Shown here one piece after another: positions 24,157 through 32,574 of a stretch of DNA of 64,000 nt. This DNA comes from JACVRW01 sp963811055. Lineage in GTDB: Bacteria > Actinomycetota > Thermoleophilia > Solirubrobacterales > Thermoleophilaceae. The notes beneath the pieces were generated by a model. It made no database searches. It was not told where the DNA came from and saw only the letters and a program-made list of their open reading frames with translations. The number at the start of each line of letters is the position of its first letter. Positions within the stretch are counted from its first letter, which is position 1. The stretch spans positions 124,001 through 188,000 of the forward strand of contig CAWEPQ010000020.1 of NCBI GenBank assembly GCA_963811055.1, written 5' to 3'. Both the position numbers and the translations under genes were made by a program.

Positions 24157-25040
24157 CAGCCCACGCGCTCGCGGCGAATCGCCTGCATCAGGCAGTGGGC
24201 GCCCCCGCCGCCGAGCGTGAACGCCGAAAGCTCCGGGTCGTAGACCGTCAGGCCGAGGGCGCGCAGGCGCTCGTTGAGTTCGCTCGACTCGGCGGTGGAG
24301 AGCACGCGGTCACCGCCGAGCGCCACGCCGTTCACGCCGAGCTTGAGCGCGGCTTCCAGCGTGACCGGCACGATCTCCACGCCCTTCGACTCGAGCCAGC
24401 TCACGAAGCCGTTCGAGGCCTGCTCCACGCAGACCGCGGCCAGCTTCTCGCCGAGCATGCAGGCGAGCACGTCGATGTGAAGGAAGTGCGGCGGGATCCG
24501 CTCCACGCGCACCTCCCAGCCGTCGGCCTCGAGCCACGATGCCACCTGCCGGGCGGACTGCTCCTGCGTGCGCTCCTCGCCGGTTCCGATGGCGGCCACC
24601 CCGGGCTCGACGATCATCAGGTCGCCGCCCTCGAACGACCCCGCCGTGACCATCTCTCGGATCGGGATCCCGGCCCCCTGGTAGAAGCGGATCACCGCCG
24701 CGTACTCGCCCCGCCGCCACCACTGGGCGCACTGGGTGACGATGGCTCCGTCGGGCACGTTGATCGAGGAGTCGCGGGCGAACACCTGGTACGGCAGCGC
24801 CGGGTCGGGCTCGAGCAGGTGCACTCGAACGCCGGCCTGCTCGTACACGGACACCATCTCCGCGTGTTGGCGCACCGCGTCCTCGTGGCTGAACGCGATG
24901 CCGGCCGCGAGCGTCGCGCGCGAGATCGCGCTGGTGGGCAGCCAGCGGAAGTGGTCCGGGGGGCAGAGCAGCACGTCGAGCAGCGGCCCATACTCCGAGT
25001 CCACGCCCCACGCGGTGTCCGATCCCGCCGCGGCCTCCAT
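24156..25040 (-). CDS. Arginine-deiminase-superfamily amidinohydrolase (DDAH-like)
   Basis: 294 residues of guanidine-modifying alpha/beta-propeller family. QVFARDSSINVPDG (Asp), SFEGGDLMIVEPGV, HFLHIDVLACML (catalytic His) and the C-terminal GGGGAHCLMQ with the nucleophilic Cys at about 283 are all present. Relatives hydrolyse dimethylarginine, arginine or agmatine to ureido products. The operon partner is a carbamoylase-type amidase, and an arginine/lysine-type decarboxylase sits convergently next door. Start ATG 25040; there is no obvious -10 in the 38-nt divergent gap to acylphosphatase. Confidence 0.83.
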   Translation of the reverse strand: MEAAAGSDTAWGVDSEYGPLLDVLLCPPDHFRWLPTSAISRATLAAGIAFSHEDAVRQHAEMVSVYEQAGVRVHLLEPDPALPYQVFARDSSINVPDGAIVTQCAQWWRRGEYAAVIRFYQGAGIPIREMVTAGSFEGGDLMIVEPGVAAIGTGEERTQEQSARQVASWLEADGWEVRVERIPPHFLHIDVLACMLGEKLAAVCVEQASNGFVSWLESKGVEIVPVTLEAALKLGVNGVALGGDRVLSTAESSELNERLRALGLTVYDPELSAFTLGGGGAHCLMQAIRRERVG

Positions 25041-25078
25041 TCAGCCCAACCCCTTTCGTCGTGAACGCACCGGAGAGT

Positions 25079-25354
25079 ATGAGTGAGCCCATCCGCGTGC
25101 GCGTGGTCGTACACGGCCGGGTTCAGGGAGTGTTCTTCCGGGACACCGTCCGGAGGGCCGCTCGTGAGCGGGGTGTGGCCGGGTCGGTGCGCAATGTTCC
25201 TGACGGCACGGTGGAGGCGGTGTTCGAAGGGGAGCGGGGCGCGGTGGAGGCTCTGGTCGAGCTGTGCCGGGAGGGGCCGCCTGGTGCTCAGGTGGAGCGG
25301 GTCGAGGTCAGTTCGGGGCCCCCCGAGGGGTTGTCCGGGTTCGCTGTGTCCTGA
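25079..25354 (+). CDS. acyP: Acylphosphatase
   Basis: A 91-residue ferredoxin-like enzyme with the full signature: VHGRVQGVFFRDTVRRAA (phosphate-binding loop and Arg) and GSVRNVPDGTVEAVFEG (catalytic Asn). It hydrolyses acyl phosphates such as carbamoyl phosphate and 1,3-bisphosphoglycerate. ATG 25079 is preferred over in-frame GTG 25061 because the fold starts at IRVRVVV. A long inverted repeat follows the stop. Confidence 0.95.
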   Translation: MSEPIRVRVVVHGRVQGVFFRDTVRRAARERGVAGSVRNVPDGTVEAVFEGERGAVEALVELCREGPPGAQVERVEVSSGPPEGLSGFAVS

Positions 25355-25364
25355 CGTTCCGGTT

Positions 25365-25470
25365 GGGGCGCCGCCGCCCACTGCGACCCAGACCTCTCGC
25401 GCTTCGCGCTCGTTCGCTCGCCCTTCGGCTCGCTCTGACACGGTCTGGGTCCCAGCGGGCGGCAGCGCCC
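25365..25470. repeat. 106-nt imperfect inverted repeat between acyP and comEA
   Basis: The left arm (25365-25394) and right arm (25442-25470) are complementary over about 29 nt with three mismatches; the shared core GACCCAGACC / GGTCTGGGTC is perfect. The 47-nt loop is built of short CGCTTCGCGC and TTCGCTCGC-type repeats with its own small hairpin (25399-25409). It could be an acyP terminator, or a small palindromic repeat element. No target-site duplication is evident. Confidence 0.7.
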
Positions 25471-25529
25471 TCTCGGCGGTTTGTTACGGGTTCGGCGCGT
25501 AGGTCACCCACGCTTCGCGCGGCTCGATC

Positions 25530-25535
25530 TACGGT
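25530..25535 (+). promoter_or_regulatory. -10 element TACGGT, leaderless comEA
   Basis: TACGGT ends 6 nt before the GTG at 25542. Confidence 0.45.
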
Positions 25536-25541
25536 CGGCGT

Positions 25542-26096
25542 GTGTCCGATCGCTCCACAGGGACGGTGCTGGCGTGGATGGCTGCCGCCGCCCTCGGTGT
25601 GCTGGCGCTGACCCGGTTTGTGGGGAGCGGGGAGGAGGCGCCGCGGGCGCCGGTGAAGATCAGCTCAGGCGCGCCGGCCGCTTCCGGACGCGCCAGCGCG
25701 TCACGCTCTGGAGCGCTTGTGCACGTGGCCGGAGCGGTGCGCAGGCCCGGGCTCGTGCGGGTGCCCGAGGGCGCGCGGGTGGCCCTGGCGGTGCGGCGTG
25801 CGGGCGGTCCGGGCGCGAAGGCGGACCTTGATTCGCTGAACCTGGCGGCGCATGTGGAGGACGGCCAGCAGGTGGTGGTGCCCGCGATCGGGCCGGCCGC
25901 CGGTGGCAAGGTCAGCCTTGGGTCTGCGACCGTCGAGGAGCTTGACGCCGTTGACGGCATTGGTCCGACGCTCGCCGCGCGGATCGTCGAGCACCGGACG
26001 CAGAGCGGAGGGCTCGCCTCGCTCGGCGATCTGGGGGAGGTGGACGGGATCGGCGAGAAGCGCCTCGAGGCACTTCGAGAGGCGCTCCAGCCCTGA
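25542..26096 (+). CDS. comEA: ComEA-like DNA-binding competence protein
   Basis: 184 residues: an N-terminal membrane anchor (VLAWMAAAALGVLALTRFV), a Ser/Ala-rich linker, then a SLBB-type domain (about 58-112: VHVAGAVRRPGLVRVPEGARVALAVRRAGG). Two helix-hairpin-helix motifs follow (LDAVDGIGPTLAARIVEHR and LGEVDGIGEKRLEALREAL). This is the standard ComEA layout for binding incoming dsDNA outside the membrane. It lies 6 nt upstream of comEC, the channel it feeds. GTG 25542 is chosen for the leaderless spacing. Confidence 0.92.
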   Translation: MSDRSTGTVLAWMAAAALGVLALTRFVGSGEEAPRAPVKISSGAPAASGRASASRSGALVHVAGAVRRPGLVRVPEGARVALAVRRAGGPGAKADLDSLNLAAHVEDGQQVVVPAIGPAAGGKVSLGSATVEELDAVDGIGPTLAARIVEHRTQSGGLASLGDLGEVDGIGEKRLEALREALQP

Positions 26097-26102
26097 GCCG
26101 CG

Positions 26103-28481
26103 GTGGCCATTACACGTCGTCCATGGCATGCGGCGATGGCCGCCGTGGCGCTCGGCCTTGCGCTTGCCGCCTCTCCGAGCCCCGCCGTGCCGGTGGCGGC
26201 CGCCCTGACCGTGGGCGCGCTCACGGCGCTCGGCGCACCCCGGCTCGGGGCCCTGGCGGCCGCGCTGTTGCTGCTCGGGGCCGTCGGCGGCCAGCTGCGG
26301 CTGTCGGCCCTGGACGCACCTGCCGGGCGGGTCAGGGAAGGTGCGCGCCTGGCGCTGCGGGCGGAGCTCGTGACGGCGCCCAGGCCGGGCCGGTTCGGCT
26401 CGTCGGCGGAGGCAAGGGTCGCCGCCGGCCGGCTTCGCGGCACGCGGCTCCTGGTCCGCGCGCCCGCCTGGAGCCCGTTCCCGCGCGGCCTGCGCGCCGG
26501 CGAGGAGCTCGCGCTGGCCGGGCGGCTGAGCGCGCTCGCGGCTGCGGGCAGGAGCGACTTCGACGATTACCTGCGCCGTCGCGGTGTGGCCGGCGAGCTG
26601 GCGGCCGAGCGCGTGCGCGCCACCGGGCGCCGGCGCGGCGGACTCGCCGGCTCGCTCGACGGCATGCGCCTGCGCGCCGAGCGGGCGGTTGCGGCGGGCC
26701 TGGGACCCGCCGACGCCGCGTTGCTGCGCGGAATGGTGCTCGGGCAGGACGAGGACATCGACCCCGTCACGCGCGAGGACTTCCGGGCAAGTGGGCTCGC
26801 CCACCTGCTGGCGGTCTCCGGCCAGAACGTGATGCTGCTGGTGGCGCTGGCCCTCCCGCTGCTGCTGCTCGCGGGCGTGGAGCCGCACGGCCGGCTGCTG
26901 GTCCTCGCCGGGCTGATCGCGATCTATGTGCCGTTGGCGGGCGCGGGACCATCGCTCCAGCGGGCGGGGGTGATGGGCCTGGCCGGGCTGGCGGCCATCG
27001 GCGCCTCGCGGCCGGCGTCGCGCTGGTATGCGCTCCTGCTCGCCGCCGTGGCCACGCTGGCGTGGAACCCGCGCAGCGCGGCGGATCCGGGCTGGCAGAT
27101 GTCGTTCGCCGCGGTGGTGGGAATCCTCGTTCTGGGCGTGCCGCTCGGAGCGGCCCTGGGCCGCGCCTGGATGGAGCTCTTGCCGCGACGCTCTGGCGCA
27201 GCGCCGGGCAAGGCGGTGCGCGCGCTCGCCGATGGAGTGGCCATCAGCGTGGCGGCCACCCTGGCCACCGCGCCGCTGCTCGCCCACCACTTCGGCTCGG
27301 TGCCGCTCGCGGGCCTGCCGGCGAACCTGCTGGCGCTGCCGGCGGTCGCGCCGGCCATGTGGCTCGGGATGGCCAAGGCCGCCCTCGGGCAGGTGGGCCT
27401 CACCGGCGCCGCCGCGTCGCTCGGGCCGTTCGCGCGGGTATGCGTCGACTACCTGCGCTGGCTGGCCGAGCGCTTCGCCGATCTGCCGTCGGGACAGCTG
27501 AGTCTGAGCCTCCGGTCGCCGGCTCTGGTGCTGGGTGCATACGCGGCGATCGCCGCTGTCGCCCTCGGCCTCCGCGCGGCCGCTCGCCGCCTGCCGGGCC
27601 GGCCCCACGAGGCCGCCGCGCGCTGGCGGCGTCTTTCCCGCTCCAGGCGCACCGCCGCCGTGATGGCGCTTTGCGTGCTGGTGGTCGGCGCCACCGCCGC
27701 GGCACTCGAGCGGCCGGGGCCGCCCGACCGCCTCACGGTGCGCTTCCTTGATGTGGGCCAGGGCGACGCGACGCTGATCCAGTACCCCGACGGCACGGCG
27801 GTGCTCTTCGACGGCGGGCCGCCGGAGGCGGGGGTCGCGCGTCTGCTCAGGCGGGCAGGCGTGCGCCGCCTCGACGCCGTGGTGGCCACGCATGCGTCGC
27901 GCGACCACCACGGCGGTCTCCTGGACGTGCTCCGCCGCTTTCCGGTGGGACTGCTCGTGGACGGTGGCGACGGCACCGCCGACCCCGCGTTCCGCGCGGT
28001 GCTGCGGGAGGCGGCCGGCCGTCACATCCGGCGTGTGCCGGCGGTTCCCCCGCTCAGGCTCAGCCTCGCCGGCGGGAAGCTGGCGATCGACGTGCTCTCC
28101 CCGCCGCCCCGGCCGCGGGGACCGGCGCCCGAGGACCCGAACCCGCGCGGGGTGGTGGCTGTGGTCAGCAGCGGCGGGTTCCGGCTGCTGCTCTCCGCGG
28201 ATGCCGAGAGCGAGGCGCTGCTCGCGCTCGAGCTCCCGGATGTGGACGCCATGAAGGTGCCTCACCACGGCAGCTCCGATCCGGGCCTGTCCGAGGTGCT
28301 CACGCTCCTGCGGCCGGAGCTGGCGGCGATCGAGGTCGGGGTGAACACCTACGGGCACCCCGCGCCGTCCACGCTGCGCGCGCTGCGGCTCGCGGGGGCG
28401 GCCACCTACCGCACGGACCATGACGGCACGGTCACACTTAGCGTCGACGCGGCCGGCACCCACGTGCGCACCGAGCACTGA
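26103..28481 (+). CDS. comEC: ComEC/Rec2 DNA-uptake channel
   Basis: 792 residues. An N-terminal hydrophobic region is followed by DUF4131-like and Competence domains with the hallmark ASGLAHLLAVSGQNVMLLVA and AGPSLQRAGVMG. Many membrane helices extend to about residue 535. A C-terminal metallo-beta-lactamase domain starts at LTVRFLDVGQGDATLIQYPDG, with the metal motif ATHASRDHHGG (HxSxDH, the second His replaced by Ser) and MKVPHHGSSDPGL. It imports single-stranded DNA during transformation. The pair comEA-comEC with intact motifs suggests natural competence. GTG start. Confidence 0.93.
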   Translation: MAITRRPWHAAMAAVALGLALAASPSPAVPVAAALTVGALTALGAPRLGALAAALLLLGAVGGQLRLSALDAPAGRVREGARLALRAELVTAPRPGRFGSSAEARVAAGRLRGTRLLVRAPAWSPFPRGLRAGEELALAGRLSALAAAGRSDFDDYLRRRGVAGELAAERVRATGRRRGGLAGSLDGMRLRAERAVAAGLGPADAALLRGMVLGQDEDIDPVTREDFRASGLAHLLAVSGQNVMLLVALALPLLLLAGVEPHGRLLVLAGLIAIYVPLAGAGPSLQRAGVMGLAGLAAIGASRPASRWYALLLAAVATLAWNPRSAADPGWQMSFAAVVGILVLGVPLGAALGRAWMELLPRRSGAAPGKAVRALADGVAISVAATLATAPLLAHHFGSVPLAGLPANLLALPAVAPAMWLGMAKAALGQVGLTGAAASLGPFARVCVDYLRWLAERFADLPSGQLSLSLRSPALVLGAYAAIAAVALGLRAAARRLPGRPHEAAARWRRLSRSRRTAAVMALCVLVVGATAAALERPGPPDRLTVRFLDVGQGDATLIQYPDGTAVLFDGGPPEAGVARLLRRAGVRRLDAVVATHASRDHHGGLLDVLRRFPVGLLVDGGDGTADPAFRAVLREAAGRHIRRVPAVPPLRLSLAGGKLAIDVLSPPPRPRGPAPEDPNPRGVVAVVSSGGFRLLLSADAESEALLALELPDVDAMKVPHHGSSDPGLSEVLTLLRPELAAIEVGVNTYGHPAPSTLRALRLAGAATYRTDHDGTVTLSVDAAGTHVRTEH

Positions 28482-28504
28482 CCCGGCTCGCCCGAGCCTC
28501 CGCC

Positions 28505-28510
28505 TACACT
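28505..28510 (+). promoter_or_regulatory. -10 element TACACT, leaderless holA
   Basis: TACACT ends 6 nt before the GTG at 28517, and no Shine-Dalgarno is present. Confidence 0.55.
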
Positions 28511-28516
28511 GCGCCG

Positions 28517-29479
28517 GTGGCCGACCTGAAGCCCGTCTACCTCGTCTGCGGCGACGACGACGCGAAGATCGACGCCTGGCGGCTGCGCCTCCGCAAGCGG
28601 GCCGAGGAGGAGCGCGGCCCGGGCGGTCTCGAGACCTTCGACGCCCGAACGACCGAGCCCGCGGAGGTGGCCACGGCGCTGGCCAGCCTCACCTTCGATC
28701 CGGGGGTGCGCTACCTGCTCGTGGACGACGCCGGGGCGTGGAAGGCCGGCCAGCTTGGGCCGCTCGAAGCGGCGCTGGCGGACCTGCCGCCCGACACGGT
28801 GCTGGTCCTGATCGTCCGCGGCAAGCCGCTCAAGGCGCTGCGCGACGCCGCGGAGAAGGCCAGCGGGGACGTGCGCGACTGCGCGGCCCCCAAGGCGTGG
28901 GAGCTGCCCAAGTGGGCGGTGGAGCGAAGCCGCGAGCTCGGACTGCAGCTCGACGGCGAAGGTGCCAAGGAGCTCGTGGCGCGCGTGGGCACGAGCCAGC
29001 AGCGCCTGTCACGCGAGCTCGAGAAGCTCACCATCGCCCTGCATCCCTCCTCCACCGCCGGCGCGGAGGACGTGGAGCGCCTGACCGCCGGCGACAACGC
29101 CCCGCAGGCCTACGACCTCGCGGATGCGCTCGTGGCGGGTGACCTGCGCGCGACGCTGGCGCTGGCCGAGGAGCTCGAGTCGCACGGTGAGCGTGCCGGC
29201 CGGCTCGTGTTCCCCGTCGTCCGGCGGCTGCGCGAGGTGCACCGCGCGGTCGCGCTGCTCGAGTCAGGCATGGCGGAGCAGAAGGTGGCCGGTGCGCTCG
29301 GTGGCCCGCCCTGGCTGGCCAAGAAGACGATCGCCCGAGCCCGCAAGGCCGATCGCGAGACGCTCGAGCACGCCCTGGAGATCTTCTCCGAGCTCGAGGT
29401 CGACCTGCGCGGCGGCGGCGAGCTCCAGCTGGACGAGGACACCGCGTTCTCGCTGGCGCTGGCGCGCGCTACGGCCTAG
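28517..29479 (+). CDS. holA: DNA polymerase III subunit delta
   Basis: 320 residues. The N-terminal Rossmann-like domain begins KPVYLVCGDDDAKIDAWRLRLRKRA. The later part shows the clamp-loader delta pattern: LQLDGEGAKELVARVGTSQQRLSRELEKLTI, AYDLADALVAGD and the C-terminal helical collar (RLVFPVVRRLREVHRAVALL...AKKTIARARKADRETLEHALEIFSELEVDLRGG). It opens the sliding clamp during replication. The comEC-holA-(rpsT) neighbourhood is conserved in many bacteria; here rpsT lies a little further on the other strand. It is convergent with the aldehyde dehydrogenase with 4-nt overlap. Confidence 0.93.
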   Translation: MADLKPVYLVCGDDDAKIDAWRLRLRKRAEEERGPGGLETFDARTTEPAEVATALASLTFDPGVRYLLVDDAGAWKAGQLGPLEAALADLPPDTVLVLIVRGKPLKALRDAAEKASGDVRDCAAPKAWELPKWAVERSRELGLQLDGEGAKELVARVGTSQQRLSRELEKLTIALHPSSTAGAEDVERLTAGDNAPQAYDLADALVAGDLRATLALAEELESHGERAGRLVFPVVRRLREVHRAVALLESGMAEQKVAGALGGPPWLAKKTIARARKADRETLEHALEIFSELEVDLRGGGELQLDEDTAFSLALARATA

Positions 29480-30957
29480 GCGCCGTGCGGCGGCCCGCCG
29501 CCGCCGTAGGGGTACCACCAGTCCTTCGCCTCGATCTTCGTCTCGATGTGCGCGTGCTTGGTCTCCTGGAAGGCCTCGAGGCCCTCCTGACCGAGCTCGC
29601 GGCCGAAGCCGGACTGCTTCATGCCCCCGAAGGGCCCCGCGTCGTTGTCGGTGAGCGGGTCGTTCACCCACACGGTGCCCGACCTGATCTCACGCACGCA
29701 GCGCAGCGCGGTCTCGAGGTCGCGGGTGTACACGTTCGCCCCGAGGCCGAAGCGGGTGCCGTTGGCCAGCGCGATCGCCTCGTCGAGCGAGTCCACCGGC
29801 ACGATCGGCGCCACCGGCCCGAACGTCTCCTCGCGCAGCAGGTCGGTCTCGGCGGGGGCGCCGGTGACCACGGCGGGGGAGTAGTAGTGGCCCCGATCGT
29901 GGCCGGCCGTGTCGCCGCCCACCCGCAGCGTCGCGCCGGCCGCCACCGCCGCCTCAACCTGCGCCTCGACCTTGGCGCGCTGCGCCGCCGACACCATCGG
30001 TCCCACGTCGGTGTCGTCGTCGAGCGGGTCCCCCACGCGCAGCGAGCGGGCGTGCTCCACGAACACCTCCACGAACTCGTCGTACAGCTCGCGTGCCACG
30101 TAGAAGCGCTCGGCCGACGTGCACACCTGGCCGGCGTTCAGGTACGCGGCCCAGGCGCCGCCCTTGGCCGCCACCTCCACCTGCCCGGCCACGTCGGCGC
30201 ACACGATGAACGGGTCCTTTCCGCCCATCTCCAGGTTCACGCGCGCCACCCGCTCGGCGCACGCCGCGGCCACACGCTTGCCGGTGGCCACGGAGCCCGT
30301 GAAGGCCACGCCGTCCACGCGCGGGTCGCGAACGATCGCCTCGCCCACGTCGCCGGCTCCCGCCACGGCGTTGAACGCTCCCGGCGGTAGGTGCTCGAAG
30401 CACGAGGCCAGCATGAGCGTCGACAGTGGCGTGAGCTCCGACGGCTTGGCCACCACGGCGTTGCCCGCCGCCAGCGCCGGCGCCAGCTTCCACGCCAGCA
30501 GCAGCAGCGGGTAGTTCCAGGGCACGATGCAGCCCCATACGCCCAGCGGCTCCTTGAGGACGAGCGCCAGCTGGGTGGACTCGATCGACGGGATCACACG
30601 GCCGGCGAAGTTGCGGCCCATCTCGGCGTAGTAGTCGAACGCCGCGGCGCTCCAGCCCACCTCGTCGCGGTTCTCGAGGAGCGGCTTCCCACCCTCGAGC
30701 GTCATCACCCGCGCGATCTCGTCGGTGCGGGCCCGCATGCGATTGGCCACCTCGTGGAGCAGCTCGGCGCGTTCCACCGCGGGCGTCGAGCCCCAGACTG
30801 GCGCGGCCTCCGACGCGGCCGCGATCGCCGCGTCCACCTGATCCGGCGCGGCGGCGTGAAGGCCGGCGAGCGTCTCCTCCGTGGCCGGATTCTCGACATC
30901 CAGCGCGGCGCCGGTGCCCTCGGCCTGCTCGCCGCCGATCAGAAATCGCGTCTCCAC
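29476..30957 (-). CDS. NAD(P)-dependent aldehyde dehydrogenase
   Basis: 493 residues of the classical ALDH family. GVWGCIVPWNYPLLLLAWKLAPALAAGN binds the cofactor, VAFTGSVATGKRV is the Rossmann turn, EMGGKDPFIV holds the general-base Glu, NAGQVCTSAERFYV the catalytic Cys, and EETFGPVAPIVPVDSLDEAI plus FGGMKQSGFGRELGQEG the later blocks. The set resembles betaine/gamma-aminobutyraldehyde-type dehydrogenases, but the substrate is not decidable. GTG 30957 (METRFLIGGE) is chosen over the longer open frame because TAGTCT lies 8 nt upstream. Confidence 0.9.
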   Translation of the reverse strand: METRFLIGGEQAEGTGAALDVENPATEETLAGLHAAAPDQVDAAIAAASEAAPVWGSTPAVERAELLHEVANRMRARTDEIARVMTLEGGKPLLENRDEVGWSAAAFDYYAEMGRNFAGRVIPSIESTQLALVLKEPLGVWGCIVPWNYPLLLLAWKLAPALAAGNAVVAKPSELTPLSTLMLASCFEHLPPGAFNAVAGAGDVGEAIVRDPRVDGVAFTGSVATGKRVAAACAERVARVNLEMGGKDPFIVCADVAGQVEVAAKGGAWAAYLNAGQVCTSAERFYVARELYDEFVEVFVEHARSLRVGDPLDDDTDVGPMVSAAQRAKVEAQVEAAVAAGATLRVGGDTAGHDRGHYYSPAVVTGAPAETDLLREETFGPVAPIVPVDSLDEAIALANGTRFGLGANVYTRDLETALRCVREIRSGTVWVNDPLTDNDAGPFGGMKQSGFGRELGQEGLEAFQETKHAHIETKIEAKDWWYPYGGGGPPHGA

Positions 30958-30965
30958 GGAGGTGG

Positions 30966-30971
30966 AGACTA
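30966..30971 (-). promoter_or_regulatory. -10 element TAGTCT, leaderless aldehyde dehydrogenase
   Basis: On the minus strand TAGTCT ends 8 nt before the GTG at 30957. It overlaps the last codons of the upstream phosphoesterase. Confidence 0.45.
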
Positions 30972-32468
30972 CGGCGCTGCTTCGAGGGCCTTCTTCACCG
31001 TGTCCGGCTTGGTGAAGATCATCTCGGGAGTCGCGTCGTACACGGGGACCTTCAGACGCTCGGCGATGTTCTCGAGATGCGCCAGGTCGTTCTCGTGCGT
31101 CTGGAGGGAGTCCTCCACGTCGCGGCCGCCGAGCGCGCACGGCTGGGTGACGATGGCGGGCGGATCGGGCAGCTCGGCGGGATCGAAGTCGATGCGGCCC
31201 CGGAAGTTGAAGCTGCGCCCGATGTTGTTGGCGTACTTGTGGCGCTTGTTGAGGTAGCCGAGCCCGAAGCGGTAGCTGATGAAGCTGAGGATGGACTCGT
31301 GCGCGTAGCGGCCGTGGTCCACCTGCCAGCGCGGGTTGAACCACCAGCCGCCGAAGCGGCCGGAGCTCTTCGGCTGGTTGTTGCGCGAGTACGGCGACAC
31401 GGCCACCGCCGGCACCCGGAAGCCGAGCTGCCCGAAGTCCTCGTTGAGGTCGGTGCTGGCGCGGTCGTCCGGCGCCTTCGGCGGGCGCACGTGGTCGAAG
31501 AAGCCGCCCCACTCGTCGTAGATCACGAACAGCGCGCCGCGGCGATAGTTGGTGGACGCGGTGAACGCGTTCACGATGTCGGCCTGGAACGCCTGTCCGA
31601 GCCGCACGTCCCCAAGCGGGTGCTCGTCGGCGGAGAGGCCGTCGGCGCCGCTGCCGTCCTTGAACGGCGGGTCCACGATCGCGATGTTGGGCAGGGTGCC
31701 GGCCGCGGCGTCCGTGTAGTAGCGCGACATGGGGGCCAGCCAGGGTGTGGCGCGGGGGCCCCAGAGGGCGCCGAACGGCAGGTCCGAGTAGTAGTAGCGC
31801 ACCGTCAGGCCGTGGGCGAGCGCGCGGTCGAAGATGGTCTCCCAGGTGTTTCCGCCAGGCTGGATCGTGTTCGTCTTGAACCCGCCGGACTGGGCGGACC
31901 ACTTGTAGAAGCGGTTCGGCCAGGTGGGTCCGAGGAGCGAGCAGAAGTAGCGGTCGTAGAGGGTGTAGTTGCGAGCCGCCTCGTGGATGAAGCCGAGCTC
32001 GCCGCGGTTGTAGTAGCTCAGCGCGAACTCGTCGTTGCCGCTGCCCTCGGCGAGGAAGCCGCCGCGCAGCTGGGCGCGCCCCGAGTTCCAGCCGTGGCCG
32101 GGATCGGGATGGCCACATCCCTTGAACTGAACGCCGCCCGTGCCGAGCGTGGAGGCCGGGCGGGTGCTCACGAACTCGCCCGCCGGGTTCTTGTAGCGCT
32201 GCGTCTGGTCCCCGTCCGCGTAGCCGTTGAGCCAGCCGAAGTAGTGGTCGAACGACCGGTTCTCCATCATCAGCAGCACGAAGTGGTCGATCGGAACGTT
32301 GCGCGGGCTCGGCAGCCCCGAGAAGACCTGCGTGGCCTGCGCCGCCTCGGCCAGGATCGCGTCGGCCGACAGACCGGCCGCGCCCGCGACTCCCGCGGCA
32401 TACGCGGTGCGCTCGAGGAAGTCCCTACGCGACAGGCCCGAGTCGCCGGCGGAGTGGTCCAGAGCCAT
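30969..32468 (-). CDS. Tat-exported phosphoesterase (phospholipase C/acid phosphatase family)
   Basis: 499 residues. The N terminus carries a twin-arginine signal (SRRDFLE at about 14-20, then AYAAGVAGAAGLSADA). The phosphoesterase domain begins PIDHFVLLMMENRSFDHYFGWL, the conserved ENRSFDHYFG block with metal and nucleophile residues. It continues with ALFVIYDEWGGFFDHVRPP and VPAVAVSPYSR. Family members hydrolyse phospholipids or phosphomonoesters outside the cell, and phosphate scavenging is a plausible role. ATG 32468 follows TAGGTT (9 nt). It is probably read separately from the downstream ALDH. Confidence 0.9.
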   Translation of the reverse strand: MALDHSAGDSGLSRRDFLERTAYAAGVAGAAGLSADAILAEAAQATQVFSGLPSPRNVPIDHFVLLMMENRSFDHYFGWLNGYADGDQTQRYKNPAGEFVSTRPASTLGTGGVQFKGCGHPDPGHGWNSGRAQLRGGFLAEGSGNDEFALSYYNRGELGFIHEAARNYTLYDRYFCSLLGPTWPNRFYKWSAQSGGFKTNTIQPGGNTWETIFDRALAHGLTVRYYYSDLPFGALWGPRATPWLAPMSRYYTDAAAGTLPNIAIVDPPFKDGSGADGLSADEHPLGDVRLGQAFQADIVNAFTASTNYRRGALFVIYDEWGGFFDHVRPPKAPDDRASTDLNEDFGQLGFRVPAVAVSPYSRNNQPKSSGRFGGWWFNPRWQVDHGRYAHESILSFISYRFGLGYLNKRHKYANNIGRSFNFRGRIDFDPAELPDPPAIVTQPCALGGRDVEDSLQTHENDLAHLENIAERLKVPVYDATPEMIFTKPDTVKKALEAAP

Positions 32469-32477
32469 GGCGTGAAG

Positions 32478-32483
32478 AACCTA
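32478..32483 (-). promoter_or_regulatory. -10 element TAGGTT for the phosphoesterase
   Basis: On the minus strand TAGGTT ends 9 nt before the ATG at 32468, again with no Shine-Dalgarno. Confidence 0.4.
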
Positions 32484-32523
32484 ACCGCACCGCAGGCGGG
32501 AATGTGTCGGTTGTGTTGCGGAA

Positions 32524-32544
32524 GCCGCCGGCTTGGCCGGCGGC
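32524..32544 (-). terminator. Palindrome copy C, after rpsT
   Basis: An 8-bp stem GCCGCCGG/CCGGCGGC with a 5-nt loop lies 31 nt past the rpsT stop. On the minus strand it is preceded by TGC and followed by TTCCGCAACAC, matching the flanks of copy A (39657-39677). It probably ends the rpsT transcript. Confidence 0.55.
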
Positions 32545-32574
32545 GCACCGACGGACTCGTTGCGGAAAGCCGCG

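Noticed and set aside
25701..28478. Very long open frame (about 925 codons) on the minus strand opposite comEA-comEC
   Set aside because: It is antisense to two well-supported genes, is Arg/His/Gln-rich with no recognisable domain, and is an effect of high GC in third positions. Similar antisense frames elsewhere (11930-14164, 32850-34742, 42099-44369) were discarded for the same reason.
26103..28481. Loss of function in ComEC because the metal motif reads HxSxDH
   Set aside because: The second position of this motif varies in ComEC-type beta-lactamase domains and the remaining His/Asp residues are present, so I keep it as intact.
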